Source: Microbulbifer sp. GL-2 (GTDB taxonomy: Bacteria > Pseudomonadota > Gammaproteobacteria > Pseudomonadales > Cellvibrionaceae). From it: 64,000 nt of DNA. The notes below the pieces were generated by a model that searched no databases, was not told the DNA's origin, and was given only the letters and a program-made list of their open reading frames with translations. Location: NCBI RefSeq assembly GCF_007183175.1, contig NZ_AP019807.1, positions 3,716,001 to 3,780,000 on the forward strand, given 5' to 3'. The number at the start of each line of letters is the position of its first letter. The stretch's first letter is position 1. Below, one piece after another: positions 33,425 to 42,488 of this stretch. The translations under genes and the position numbers were made by a program.

Positions 33425-34975
33425 CTAGGGTGATACAAAATTCTTGTAGTCCGTTTCCAGCATAGGGTAGCCTTTACCTGTATAGGCATCACGTCCCATC
33501 AGTGCGTCGATGAGCTTATTACGTGGGGTGAGCGTATCAGCAGGGTAGGGAGCGCTGGTGGTTGTATTCCAAGGATTGTCCCATGCTTGACGGCCGTTTG
33601 GGGCAATCGAATGGAGTCCCCAGCCTTCTTCGGGCCAGCTAGGGTCTTCACTGCCATCCCAGATAAATGTGTACTGAGGATACCCCTTGATTCCATTTGT
33701 GAAAGTGATTTTCCCGTCAGAATCAAGCTGATAAGTGGGTGTTTTATCTCCTTTTTTCCAATTTAAGATTTGCTTGCTGAGATAATCATTTTGACTTTTT
33801 GGAATAGCAGCCCAGTATGCATCATTTTTCCACCATTCATCTGACCATTCAAAGTAGGTGCCGCCTGAGACAAACTTAACATAATTATCTATTACCTCTA
33901 TATCATCACGGACGGCATCGGCAGCGGTTTGCATACCTGCTGAATCCTTATCGGCAAGAAGAGCATTGCCATCACTGGGGCCTTTAGTGGTTACTGGTTG
34001 ATTTTCTGTTCCTGGATGCCCCCATTCGGTGATAAGTAATGGGCGGTAGTAGGACTTTTTGAATACGTTGGTTTCGTAGGTTGATAAACTGGTTTTCATG
34101 CCGGAGTAGATATTTATGCCCCAAACATCACAAATAGTTGAAATTATTTGCTCGACATGAACTTTGCTGTTATCGGTAGGTGTATTACCTACAAGTGCGT
34201 TACGTAGATCCTTCGCTGCTTGCTGGAGATCAATCCCAGTGCTCCCGGAACCATCTACAGGGAGTGTTTTTATATTACTATCAGATAAATCTACATATGT
34301 ATTACCATTATAAAGATTCGGATCATTTTGCCATGCGATGCTGGTAAGCTTTTTATTAGTCCCAAGCCCCCGTTGCAGGCGTTGTCGCATCAAGTAGTAA
34401 AAAGCCCAAACTTCTGCCTTAGAGTTGCGCGGGGCTTGATTTTGCTCGTTGGCAAGTGAAAATCCCATCACTGAGGGCTGACTGCCATATTCGCTTGCTA
34501 GTTTCTCTGCAGTTTGCAAATAGAAGTTCATGTAGGCAAATTTATTGGCACCGTCGAATACATTTCCACCATCCAGCCCGATACCTATCATGATGTCTAT
34601 ATCATTTGTATCAAGACTGGAAAAGAAATCTGTACGCTCATTAAATGGTTCTGATGATATTGGGCTTTTCTGGTCGAGGTTTCGCATGGTGTTGATATCA
34701 GTTGTCACCTGCCACCACCAGAAAGAATAGGTGCGGAAAAAATTTATGCCCAGTGATTTCATTTTTGGCATGTCACGTTTCGCTATGATCGTCCATGGGC
34801 CGTAGAACCAGTCGCCAATCTGGGGCTGATAATGGAAACTGCCACCGACGGGGACCGGTGAATAGGCAACACCTTTGGCAAAGTAAGGCGAGTCATTTTT
34901 TGCTAGGTACACCGCGGTTGGAGATGAAGAGCTTCCTTTAGTCTTAACTGTCCAGTCACTATTTCCGGAAGACAT
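33425..34975 (-). CDS. Glycoside-hydrolase-like TIM-barrel protein (clan A type)
   Basis: A 516-residue protein from ATG 34975, preceded by gaggaaacaaca; a longer frame to 35056 adds an unlikely leader. Early FAKGVAYSPVPVGG and KMKSLGINFFRTYSFWWW fit glucanase/glucanosyltransferase barrels (GH72/GH5-like). GFSLANEQNQ contains the likely acid/base E178, and LLITEWGHPGT the nucleophile E317, with substrate-cleft aromatics in TYFEWSDEWWK. No signal peptide is visible, unusual for a polysaccharide enzyme. The exact GH family is uncertain. Confidence 0.72.
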   Translation of the reverse strand: MSSGNSDWTVKTKGSSSSPTAVYLAKNDSPYFAKGVAYSPVPVGGSFHYQPQIGDWFYGPWTIIAKRDMPKMKSLGINFFRTYSFWWWQVTTDINTMRNLDQKSPISSEPFNERTDFFSSLDTNDIDIMIGIGLDGGNVFDGANKFAYMNFYLQTAEKLASEYGSQPSVMGFSLANEQNQAPRNSKAEVWAFYYLMRQRLQRGLGTNKKLTSIAWQNDPNLYNGNTYVDLSDSNIKTLPVDGSGSTGIDLQQAAKDLRNALVGNTPTDNSKVHVEQIISTICDVWGINIYSGMKTSLSTYETNVFKKSYYRPLLITEWGHPGTENQPVTTKGPSDGNALLADKDSAGMQTAADAVRDDIEVIDNYVKFVSGGTYFEWSDEWWKNDAYWAAIPKSQNDYLSKQILNWKKGDKTPTYQLDSDGKITFTNGIKGYPQYTFIWDGSEDPSWPEEGWGLHSIAPNGRQAWDNPWNTTTSAPYPADTLTPRNKLIDALMGRDAYTGKGYPMLETDYKNFVSP

Positions 34976-35587
34976 TGTTGTTTCCTCTATAATTGGTGGC
35001 TTTCTTGGGACGTATTTTGAATAACCAATGTTGTAACAGATGTAATTAAAAATCACCTGTATTAGAGTAGAATTGCGCCTAAATTATATTTTGGGTCGAG
35101 AGCAGCTTGGTTCATTGTCTCCAGCTTCCACTTGTTTTTATATGTTTTTCCAGTTGGATATATTTAATAGCTCCATGAGTGGACGGCGAAACGGTGTTGT
35201 GGTCAAGTCTAACCGGACACCTCTTTAAGATTTTTTTAAAAGGGATTGATGTGTACTAACTGTGAATCATTGACGGACTCCTCAAAATTAAGTTTAGATA
35301 AAAAAATCTGATGCTACATATATTTAAGGGCTGTCAAAACAGCCGTACGTCCAGAAAACAATTTTCAGATCTAGAGTTTTTCAACAAGGAACACATGGTA
35401 AGAAATTTTGACTTAAATGTGTACGAGTAATCCACTGTAATTATTTCTTGATTGAGAACATGTTTTAAATTTGTATACTTCTCGAAATCATGCGTAGAAA
35501 ACAAAGCATATGTTTCTATTCATTACCTGCTGTCCTATTAAGTTCAAGAATCAGCGAATTAAACCCCATACTTCTTAATCTAAGTAG
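34976..35587. other. Intergenic gap containing a solo IS end
   Basis: About 600 bases. At 35193-35221 the sequence ttgtggtcaagtctaaccgg acacctc is one inverted end of the 30622-type IS without the rest. The remainder is AT-rich and presumably carries promoters for the divergent genes on both sides. No ORF is supported. Confidence 0.6.
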
Positions 35588-36586
35588 ATGAAAATTTATG
35601 ACCCTAAACAAAAAAAAGACTATAGAGGTGCCATTTCCATCGCTGAAGGCTCCCCTGAAGAAAAATTTCTAACTGATATGAGCGTACTTATGATGTCTGA
35701 CGGCAGGGCTCGTCTGCAATCAGGGGTAACGCCTCATTTTCAGAATGAATTTATAGTGAGAACGTTTTTTGAAGGCCTGAGTGACTGGAAAAGTAAGTAT
35801 CCTATTAAAAGCGGCATGCAGGGATATTCGCTATCTCCTTATCGTTGGACGATAGGCGTAGAGAGTGGAGAGGCTGCCGTTGCTACGAGAAAGGTAATCA
35901 TAGAAAAACGACTCACAACGCTCAATGCTCTTGATACAGAAATAGTCAATCGGGGTAATAAAAAAAGAAAGCCAAAAAAAGGTGGGAAGATTGTAGGTGT
36001 TGCGGAAGGAGCCAACTATCACCACCCCCCACTCGCATACCCACCCAAGGATTGTTTTGCTTATACCCAAAGGCAGAGAGAAAATTCTAATGGAGCATTA
36101 GAAATCTGGGTTTTTGGAATTGATGGTACCAATAGTCAGCACCTCACAAATGCAGCTGAAGTGGCGGCCAAAAAGTACTCAGAGTTTTGTGGTGTCAACG
36201 AAGACTTTATCAAGCAGTTGATCCTGGAAAATATTTACGTTAAAAATCTAAATGTAGAAGATGAAGATTTTGTCAAGCGGACCAGTGATTTAATAGCTGC
36301 AAACAGAGATCTATATGACATGGTTGTTCAAGCGTGCATGAGAGCGGCTAAAGCAGTTAACATAAAAGGATCAATTAATTTTGGTGTCTATAGTGATGCA
36401 GGTAATCCAAAAATAAATAGAGAGCATTTGCATGAGGCTCTTTACAAAGCCGGAAACGGCGGGAACCCGGGGGTATCAATGGACCCTTGCAGGCACCATG
36501 TTTTTTCAGGTTCAAATGATGGGGGGATGCATTTAGAGCACGCCTCCAACTTCCATATTGCTCAATATAATATTGAAAAGAAATGA
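35588..36586 (+). CDS. Hypothetical protein, unrecognised
   Basis: A 332-residue protein, ATG 35588, no signal peptide or membrane segment. Visible features: basic linker NRGNKKRKPKKGGKIVG (about 120-137), EGANYHHPPLAYPPKDCFAY, an acidic helical part (VEDEDFVKRTSDLIAANRDL) and a C-terminal His-rich end (DPCRHHVFSGSNDGGMHLEH). The clustered His/Cys residues could bind metal. No family recognised. Confidence 0.6.
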   Translation: MKIYDPKQKKDYRGAISIAEGSPEEKFLTDMSVLMMSDGRARLQSGVTPHFQNEFIVRTFFEGLSDWKSKYPIKSGMQGYSLSPYRWTIGVESGEAAVATRKVIIEKRLTTLNALDTEIVNRGNKKRKPKKGGKIVGVAEGANYHHPPLAYPPKDCFAYTQRQRENSNGALEIWVFGIDGTNSQHLTNAAEVAAKKYSEFCGVNEDFIKQLILENIYVKNLNVEDEDFVKRTSDLIAANRDLYDMVVQACMRAAKAVNIKGSINFGVYSDAGNPKINREHLHEALYKAGNGGNPGVSMDPCRHHVFSGSNDGGMHLEHASNFHIAQYNIEKK

Positions 36587-36794
36587 TATTTACATGCAGA
36601 AGGCTCGGATTCTAATTGGAGCCCTGAAAACGGTAAGTTGAGTATCTCTAACTTAAATCAATCTTTATATGAAAAATTAAATTTTAAATTTCGAGCTGTA
36701 TTCTGAGAAGATCGAAGGTAGTTGTTATAGGATAGTTGCCGCCTCCTTAAACTAGAAGAAGCAGGCGGGAGTGGTAATAGGTTAGATGGATTAG

Positions 36795-36955
36795 TTCAGA
36801 CCAAATCTGACACATCCTCTTGAAAAAAAGGGGTTTACCGGTTTTGATTAAGGTGCCTAGACCTATAAGTAAAACCAAGGATAAACCCCATGATCCATAC
36901 TAATGATCGCATCATCAAATACAAGACTGGATTACTCAATCTGGCAGAAGAACTC
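36795..36955 (+). mobile_element. IS481-family left-end fragment
   Basis: Starts near the end sequence gttcagaccaaatctgacac, which matches IS481-type ends. ATG 36890 then encodes MIHTNDRIIKYKTGLLNLAE EL, the first turn of IS481 transposases. Homology ends at about 36955, where csrA sequence begins. Confidence 0.68.
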
Positions 36956-37008
36956 TGTGTAGATATCTTCTTTACCTGGTTGCCTTTCACCTCGAATACG
37001 GTAACTGA
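36956..37008 (-). pseudogene. csrA: csrA fragment trapped between IS remnants
   Basis: The minus strand reads SVTVFEVKGNQVKKI, the central strands of CsrA, with codons unlike the other copies (gtgaaaggcaaccaggtaaag), so it comes from a different csrA lineage. The 5' side is cut by an IS66-type end (gtaagcactcaatacaccca from about 37009) and the 3' side by the IS481 fragment. Confidence 0.68.
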
Positions 37009-37260
37009 GTAAGCACTCAATACACCCAACTTAATCACTCTACAGGGTGGGGCGTGATAGTACCCACTAACCTGCCAGTATGATATTCCAGGGAAGTAGT
37101 ACCTCATTCTCTTCAAGAGATTGGGCCTTTGGTGGCCCGTATAGACTTCGCAGAGGTAATCATACGGCTCAAGAGCATTAGCTTTGACTGTTTTGATCAG
37201 GCTGTGCAGGGCGGCGCTGGCATAGGCGCCTTTTGGTTTGGAGAGCCTCAAAAGTACGTT
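37009..37260 (-). mobile_element. IS66-family transposase C-terminal fragment
   Basis: The minus strand gives RLSKPKGAYASAALHSLIKT and VKANALEPYDYLCEVYTG, the conserved C-terminus of IS66 TnpC (P-K-G-A-x-A-S-A-x-x-Y/H-S-L-I-x-T-x-K-A-N). It then runs through an end sequence starting gtaagc at 37009. The rest of the element is gone. Confidence 0.8.
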
Positions 37261-37535
37261 TGATAGAAATGTCAGGTATACGCGGGCGGTATAAGCGGTG
37301 ACGGGTGTTGGGTTTCGATAGCTGAGGGAGGCTCTGGTTTGCTGGGTCTGCTTCAGCAGATGAATAGGCTCAGATACGCAACCATGCCTGGAATGGGTGG
37401 TGAGACCATAGGCTGGCCTTGCTACTGGTATTCATACCATTGAGGATGACGCGACCTATTCAGGGTGGCGCTCTTACCTTGAAGGCTGCCACCGCCCTAA
37501 TTTATAGGACGGTGGCATGAGGTTGGCCTTCTTTC
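37261..37535. other. Gap with a strong hairpin
   Basis: No gene. Contains a stem gccaccgcccta / taggacggtggc (37488-37516) with a 5-base loop, probably a terminator or IS-derived structure. The rest is unassigned. Confidence 0.5.
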
Positions 37536-37568
37536 TTGAGGAGTCTGCTATTCAGCGGTTTCCATTGT

Positions 37569-37730
37569 TTATTTTTTGATGCGTATATAAAGCTCTTCGC
37601 GGTGAACGGGTAGGGTTTTGAGGGCGCGGATGCCTATCTTTACTTGATTTCCCTTCACTTCCAACACTGTGATCGAGACATTCGTTCCAATTCTTAGGTT
37701 CTCGCCTGTTCGGCGCTTTAGGATCAACAT
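37569..37730 (-). CDS. csrA: CsrA/RsmA post-transcriptional regulator (intact copy 9)
   Basis: Minus strand, ATG 37730, ribosome site aggaag six bases upstream, stop TAA at 37569. The product is 53 residues: MLILKRRTGENLRIGTNVSI, TVLEVKGNQVKIGIRALKTL, PVHREELYIRIKK. CsrA dimers bind GGA-containing hairpins in mRNA leaders and control translation. The RNA-contact residues L4, R6, R7, V42 and R44 are present; P37 is replaced by Leu. It is shorter than E. coli CsrA (61) but complete in its core. The only intact copy among about ten in the window. Promoter presumably in the conserved leader 37731-37950. Confidence 0.92.
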   Translation of the reverse strand: MLILKRRTGENLRIGTNVSITVLEVKGNQVKIGIRALKTLPVHREELYIRIKK

Positions 37731-38579
37731 GTTTTCTTCCTACCGATACTCAAGCTGTGGATGGGCATTCCTTTGTGGGGAAGCTTGGTGAGTGATACTT
37801 GGTGGAAGAGTGGAGGGGCGCGTGGGCGGTGGGCGCAGAATAGGAAAAGGCGGGCGCTAGGCTCCCAAAGCTTGGGGAGTCGCTCCAAGCTACTGATTGT
37901 GCTCCACTTTATTGAAGACGAGCGGGTTTCTAGCGTAGTATGCATACAGCCATCTTGATAGGACTCTTATCAATTTGGTTAGCTGGCCCCTGGTGTTGCA
38001 GCACCTTGGGTCAGCGCCTTTTCTCTATTCTTACTTTACGTTACCGTTCTCCTGTTGAAGAGGTGGCTCTTTTTAGAAAATTCCTGGATCTATCTTTAGG
38101 GTAGGTTTTACAGAATTTGCCTACCCGCAGCCCCAAGTTCTGATATTTATCACTCAATTCTACGCAGAATTGATCCTTAGAAAAACCTAATAAATTTCAA
38201 TAAGATAATTTTGACGCCGATATTTCTCTATTTGTTCGTATAGGAGCTATCAAATTTCTATTGTGTAGCTAGTATTTTGTGACGTTCTTCTTCAGGCAAA
38301 ACTCGAAGATTTGTACTTCAGTTTGCTGAATGAGCAGGGGCGTCTTTACGCTTTGACTCTAGCTTTGATCTGAATGTGAATCTATTTAGAGGAAAAATCC
38401 CTAATAATAGTGATCCAATCCTGTATCCAATTTTGAAATGATTTCTTCTATCTAATGGCTGGGTTCGAAATGAAGATATCAACACCTATAAAAAGGATTG
38501 AGAGTTATGGGTCGACTGTAAATCTGTTGAAAGCAAAATGCTGTGACGGTTCAGGGGCCCCAACTGGAGGTGTATGTCC
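37731..38579. repeat. csrA leader, then a long non-coding gap
   Basis: 37731-37900 is the leader shared with copy 8 (gttttcttcctaccgatact, gcgcagaataggaa, gctaggctcccaaagcttgg). The next 600 bases to the secreted-protein gene contain no supported ORF, a small palindrome ctggtgttgcagcaccttgg and AT-rich sequence. Confidence 0.6.
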
Positions 38580-39092
38580 ATGAATCATACAAGGAGAATA
38601 GGGACAACTAAGTTTGGTTTAATTATAGCTGCCCTTATATTGTATAGCGGATTATCAAGTGCAGAAGATATATCATGGCAGGAATTTTCAATACCTTTAG
38701 ATGACAGGTGGTCAATCATCGAGAAAGCGCATGGGCCATTAGTACTAAAAAACAATCAGTCCAATGGTAAGCTGCACATTATTCTACGCAAATCTAGAGA
38801 TGTTGACGATAATATATCATTAGGATTGGCTAGAACTTTAGAAGTTCATCAAGCGCATAAAAGGCCAATGAAGAGGGAGACTATCGGTAGCTTTGAAGGA
38901 TATCTGATACCTATTAGCACATCTGTAGATTGCAAATATAGTTGGAACTTGAAATCTGATCCTGATCTATTGCTTATCGTTTATTACGAAATCGATTGTG
39001 AAAAATTGGACATGGAAAGTGTTGAGCAGCTGATAAGAAATATAGACTACAAAAAGAAATCAGGAGACTTATCAACCCCCGTTGCGAAATGA
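38580..39092 (+). CDS. Hypothetical secreted protein
   Basis: A 170-residue protein. ATG 38580 lies nine bases after ggagg; the ATG two codons earlier is too close to it. Signal peptide MNHTRRIGTTKFGLIIAALI ... SSAED (cleavage near residue 30). The mature part has IPLDDRWSIIEKAHGPLVLK, and two cysteines (VDCKYSW, EIDCEKL) likely form a disulfide. No family recognised. Periplasmic. Confidence 0.7.
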   Translation: MNHTRRIGTTKFGLIIAALILYSGLSSAEDISWQEFSIPLDDRWSIIEKAHGPLVLKNNQSNGKLHIILRKSRDVDDNISLGLARTLEVHQAHKRPMKRETIGSFEGYLIPISTSVDCKYSWNLKSDPDLLLIVYYEIDCEKLDMESVEQLIRNIDYKKKSGDLSTPVAK

Positions 39093-39320
39093 AAGATACG
39101 GATTGATCAAAGAGCTGTAAATGGATCTGAGCGAACGGCTCGTACATTAAAATAATGATCGCCCTCATCAGGGTAAAAAGTGTTGTGACCGTACACTGAT
39201 AGCAACCCTTGGAGAGGATAAAAATGATCTGGAAGGAAAGGCTTGCAAACTAAACTTGACCTGACAGGGCACCTTCTGAAATAACGGCAACAGTCAGATC
39301 AAGTCTGAACTGCTACATTT

Positions 39321-39368
39321 CAGAGTATTTCCCGGTCCGCTGTCTTACGTAGACTGGGAAATGCTCTG
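39321..39368. terminator. Hairpin between the secreted protein and the addA fragment
   Basis: Arms cagagtatttcccggtc and gactgggaaatgctctg pair with two G:T/mismatch positions around a 14-base loop. Situated between convergent coding sequences, so probably a bidirectional terminator. Confidence 0.5.
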
Positions 39369-39387
39369 GCGCTGAGTGTAATCTGCC

Positions 39388-40153
39388 CTAATCCAACTCC
39401 ACCAACCTCTGCATCAACGGAAAATACAGCGCACACCGAATATTCCGTTCCCCTCGTGCATAAAAGAGCTTGCGGTAATTCTCCAACTGATTCCGATACT
39501 GCTCCAGCTGAGCCGCAATAAACTCTTCCTGGCTTTCTTCACCACTGGGCTCTGCTGTTTTGTAATCCACAATCCAGCGGGTGCCTTCGTTATCAATAAA
39601 GGTGCGGTCCACAATGGAGCGCCTTAACTGTCGGCCGCCGCTGTGGAGTTCCAGTTCGCAGGCGGATTCTCTAAGTGAGCTATCCAATAGCCAACGGCCG
39701 GTGGGGCAGTTGAGGCTGTTGCGTACGGCGATCTCCACTTTCTCAGCAGCGCGGTCCAGGCTGGTGGCAGATAGCCCCAATTGTTTCAGGCGCAGTTGCC
39801 ATAGGGGGCGCTGGGCTTCCAGTTTGCTGGGTGTCCAGTCGTTGATATTGGTCTCGGCAATGGTGGCGAGGGTTTCGTGGGCTACGGTGCCGGCGTGTTT
39901 GAGCCAGCGCAGGGCTACCTGGCCCAGTTCGGGAATATTGTCTTCTTCCTCTGTTTTGGGTTGGTAGTTTGGCATGCGGTATTGGGCCAGCCATTCCTGC
40001 CGGGGCGTGGTTTGGGGTTGCCATTGGTTGGGCAGGCGCAGTAGGTAGTCGTAGTCTCTGCTGGCGCCCAGCTTTTATGTGCCCCTTTTTCCGGTTGATA
40101 CAGGCTAAAAGATACAGCGAGCGGATGGCAGGGTGCGGCCAATATACAGCAGG
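39388..40153 (-). pseudogene. Truncated duplicate of the 3' end of the AddA-like gene
   Basis: The minus-strand frame 39388-39975 encodes the last 195 residues of the protein at 43710-47168 with only a few substitutions (for example DSSLRES for DGSLRES, FIAAQLEQYRNQ for FNAAQLEHYRTQ). Homology continues upstream to about 40153, but with an internal deletion near 40070 relative to 44385-44505, and then stops. It holds the nuclease motif WIVDYKTAE but no helicase part and no start. Same orientation as the full gene, 4.3 kb away. Confidence 0.9.
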
Positions 40154-40741
40154 GAGCTGTTTTCTATATGTTAGCGTTCAGTGCCGTGTTTGCCGTTTCA
40201 AGGGGGCTTTTGGCAGTGCTTAAGATCAGAGGTGTTCTATGCGTATCAGGATGACAGGGGATAGCTGATTAATTCACCAGCGGTGGAAGTTAATTGTGAT
40301 TAGTGTAGCAACAATGAAATTCTGGCAAATATGGCAGAAAAGAAGTGTGGAGCTGCGTGTAGATTAGAGGCTGCTTTTTGTCGGCAATTGTACATTAGTA
40401 CTTCTGGGGGAGAGATGCTCTTATGACCCCTTGGGAAATTATTACATATGATTACATCCAGCTAGCTTGAGTTTATTAAATCTGTACTCAATTTTTGTGT
40501 TTTTAATTGTAAATGGCTTAGATTTTCTCTGAAGGTAGTATGACTTGCCAGTCTCTTCTGCAAGTGGAATTTTTTTCTTTACTGTATTTCTTCGGAAATT
40601 ATACAGAGCGCTAACCTGCTGATAAATTTGCACATCCAGATGAAACTAAACTGGCTCCATGCTTTTTCCTCGGAGGGGAGTGGGGCTTGATAAGTGTACC
40701 AAATAGCGGCTCTCATATCAGGGGTAGGAAAGGAAGCAAAG
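40154..40741. other. Gap before the two-gene module
   Basis: AT-rich, no supported gene. Probably contains the promoter for 40742-43379. The minus-strand open frame at 40442-40633 has a basic, low-complexity translation and no ribosome site and is not called. Confidence 0.45.
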
Positions 40742-42487
40742 ATGGAACAGCAAATTAAAACTCATATCCTCTGTAGCAGTGGGGGGCGAAATTTGGTTGC
40801 CTCTCCTGGAACGGCTGAGCTTTGGGGGCGTATCTATTCCAGTACAATGGGTAGCAAGCCAAACTTCCATGCTGTTGGTGCTTACATGGCCATTCGTGGT
40901 TTATTGTCTAAACCAAATGATTTTGATACCCATACGCACCTCGAGAACCAGCGAATTAAAGTAAAAATCGAACGCGGATATGAAATAAGCTACACATTGT
41001 TACCTGACGGGGATATCTATCTTAATGATATTCAGATTGATTTTGAGGATGAAACCCTTACACAGGGAGACAAAAAGGCTACTTTATTTAAAGTTTCATC
41101 TGATAGCAAAACATCAGTAAACGATAAGCCAATATGGGAGGTGGTCAAAATTGAACCTAATCAGCTCAAAATTACCCCAACGTCTGTTACCCATATTTTG
41201 ATATGTGATTCTAATGTTGCTGATACTAAACTTAGCGCCCGATATGGAGCGCCAGTTATTAATGCTGGCCACCCAGGGCGTGAAGTAGGGGCTGGTGATA
41301 CATTTTATATGTTCCACTATCCCAAAAAACGTGGAATACAGGGCTTTTTCGCCACACGGAAAACAGAGACTGTTAATAAAAAAGCCAAGTTTATTAATGA
41401 AATAGCCAGTGTGGTTACAGGTGCTGCTCGGATTAGCGCATCTGAGTATCAACGCAGACAAGTAACTGGTAAAGAAGCTGTTAAGAAGCTAACTAACAAC
41501 CAGAAGGCAAAAGATCAGTTGGGTAATCCCAATTTTGGCAATATTGCCACTAAAAGTCGCGACGATATTATCAAAGAAAAGAATATATCTAAAGCTGATA
41601 AAGCGAAGGCGCTTAAGTTTACGGCTGCTAAGAAAACTGGCTTGCCTGACCCTGTAGTATGTTGGACTGCCAATGGTAATGGGGATAAAGTTTTTAGAGA
41701 TGTTGTAAAGAGCGTTGCCAAAAAAGTTAATGTCGAGAACGTATATAAAGCAAAAGATGAAAATTCTTCAGGAGATGCATTCAACAGCCAAAAGCTACAG
41801 CAGGTTTTTCTAAATAATTATACTGTAAATGACAATCGATTAGACCGTGCTATGACGAGTATTGGTATGGAATGGAGTGAGAAGCGTGGTACACGAAGCC
41901 CAATAAGCTTTAAAAATTTAATTGCCGATACTCTGTACTCAAGTGAATATGCCTTGCTAAAGCGTCGTACACAGGTTTCCGCTTGTGAGCAAGAGCGCAG
42001 TCAGTTACATCCCGCATTTGCTGCTACCAGCAAGACAGCCAAATCTAACGCTCTTAAGCCCAAGGCGCCCTTGCTAAGTACCCAGGGAGCTATTGGTGCA
42101 GGCATTAAAGCTGGTGCTACAGCAGGGGCCGGAGTTTTTTCGGCGCTGGTAAAAGCAAATGGGTCGGGGGAGCTAGACGCTTTATCCAAAAATATGGACG
42201 CTATCGCAGAAAAATCAGCAACTGCACTTCATGGTACTATGGGTACCATGTATAAGACTATGAAAGTTGTTACAGAAGCTACTGCCAGTAATGCCTCAAC
42301 TGCACTTACTGTGGCAGGGGTTGCTGTAGTAGGATTTGCTGTTGCAAAGTCAATAAACAGTGGCTCCCTGCAAAAGGCAAAGTTATTATTTGGGCAAATG
42401 CATAAGGGCGATCTTAGCTCAATGCCAACTAATAGCTTAAGTGATTTAGAGACTGCATTGGCATTTCGTGCTAATCTAAATAGCTAA
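40742..42487 (+). CDS. Unrecognised large protein, possible effector/toxin
   Basis: A 581-residue protein from ATG 40742 (site aggaag upstream; an upstream GTG at 40694 is less likely). The N-terminal 200 residues are beta-rich (THILICDSN, KLSARYGAPVINAGHPGREV, GDTFYMFHYPKKRGIQGFFA). The middle is Lys-rich and helical with a DPVVCWTANGNGDKVFRDVV segment. The C-terminus has small-residue hydrophobic stretches (GAIGAGIKAGATAGAGVFSA, ALTVAGVAVVGFAVAK) that could insert in membranes. It pairs with the next gene two bases downstream, and the module sits between duplicated addA ends. An effector is an inference; no secretion signal seen. Confidence 0.6.
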   Translation: MEQQIKTHILCSSGGRNLVASPGTAELWGRIYSSTMGSKPNFHAVGAYMAIRGLLSKPNDFDTHTHLENQRIKVKIERGYEISYTLLPDGDIYLNDIQIDFEDETLTQGDKKATLFKVSSDSKTSVNDKPIWEVVKIEPNQLKITPTSVTHILICDSNVADTKLSARYGAPVINAGHPGREVGAGDTFYMFHYPKKRGIQGFFATRKTETVNKKAKFINEIASVVTGAARISASEYQRRQVTGKEAVKKLTNNQKAKDQLGNPNFGNIATKSRDDIIKEKNISKADKAKALKFTAAKKTGLPDPVVCWTANGNGDKVFRDVVKSVAKKVNVENVYKAKDENSSGDAFNSQKLQQVFLNNYTVNDNRLDRAMTSIGMEWSEKRGTRSPISFKNLIADTLYSSEYALLKRRTQVSACEQERSQLHPAFAATSKTAKSNALKPKAPLLSTQGAIGAGIKAGATAGAGVFSALVKANGSGELDALSKNMDAIAEKSATALHGTMGTMYKTMKVVTEATASNASTALTVAGVAVVGFAVAKSINSGSLQKAKLLFGQMHKGDLSSMPTNSLSDLETALAFRANLNS

Positions 42488-42488
42488 T

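Noticed and set aside
36835..37251. 138-residue minus-strand protein
   Set aside because: A chimera formed by IS66, csrA and IS481 remnants read in one frame, not a gene.
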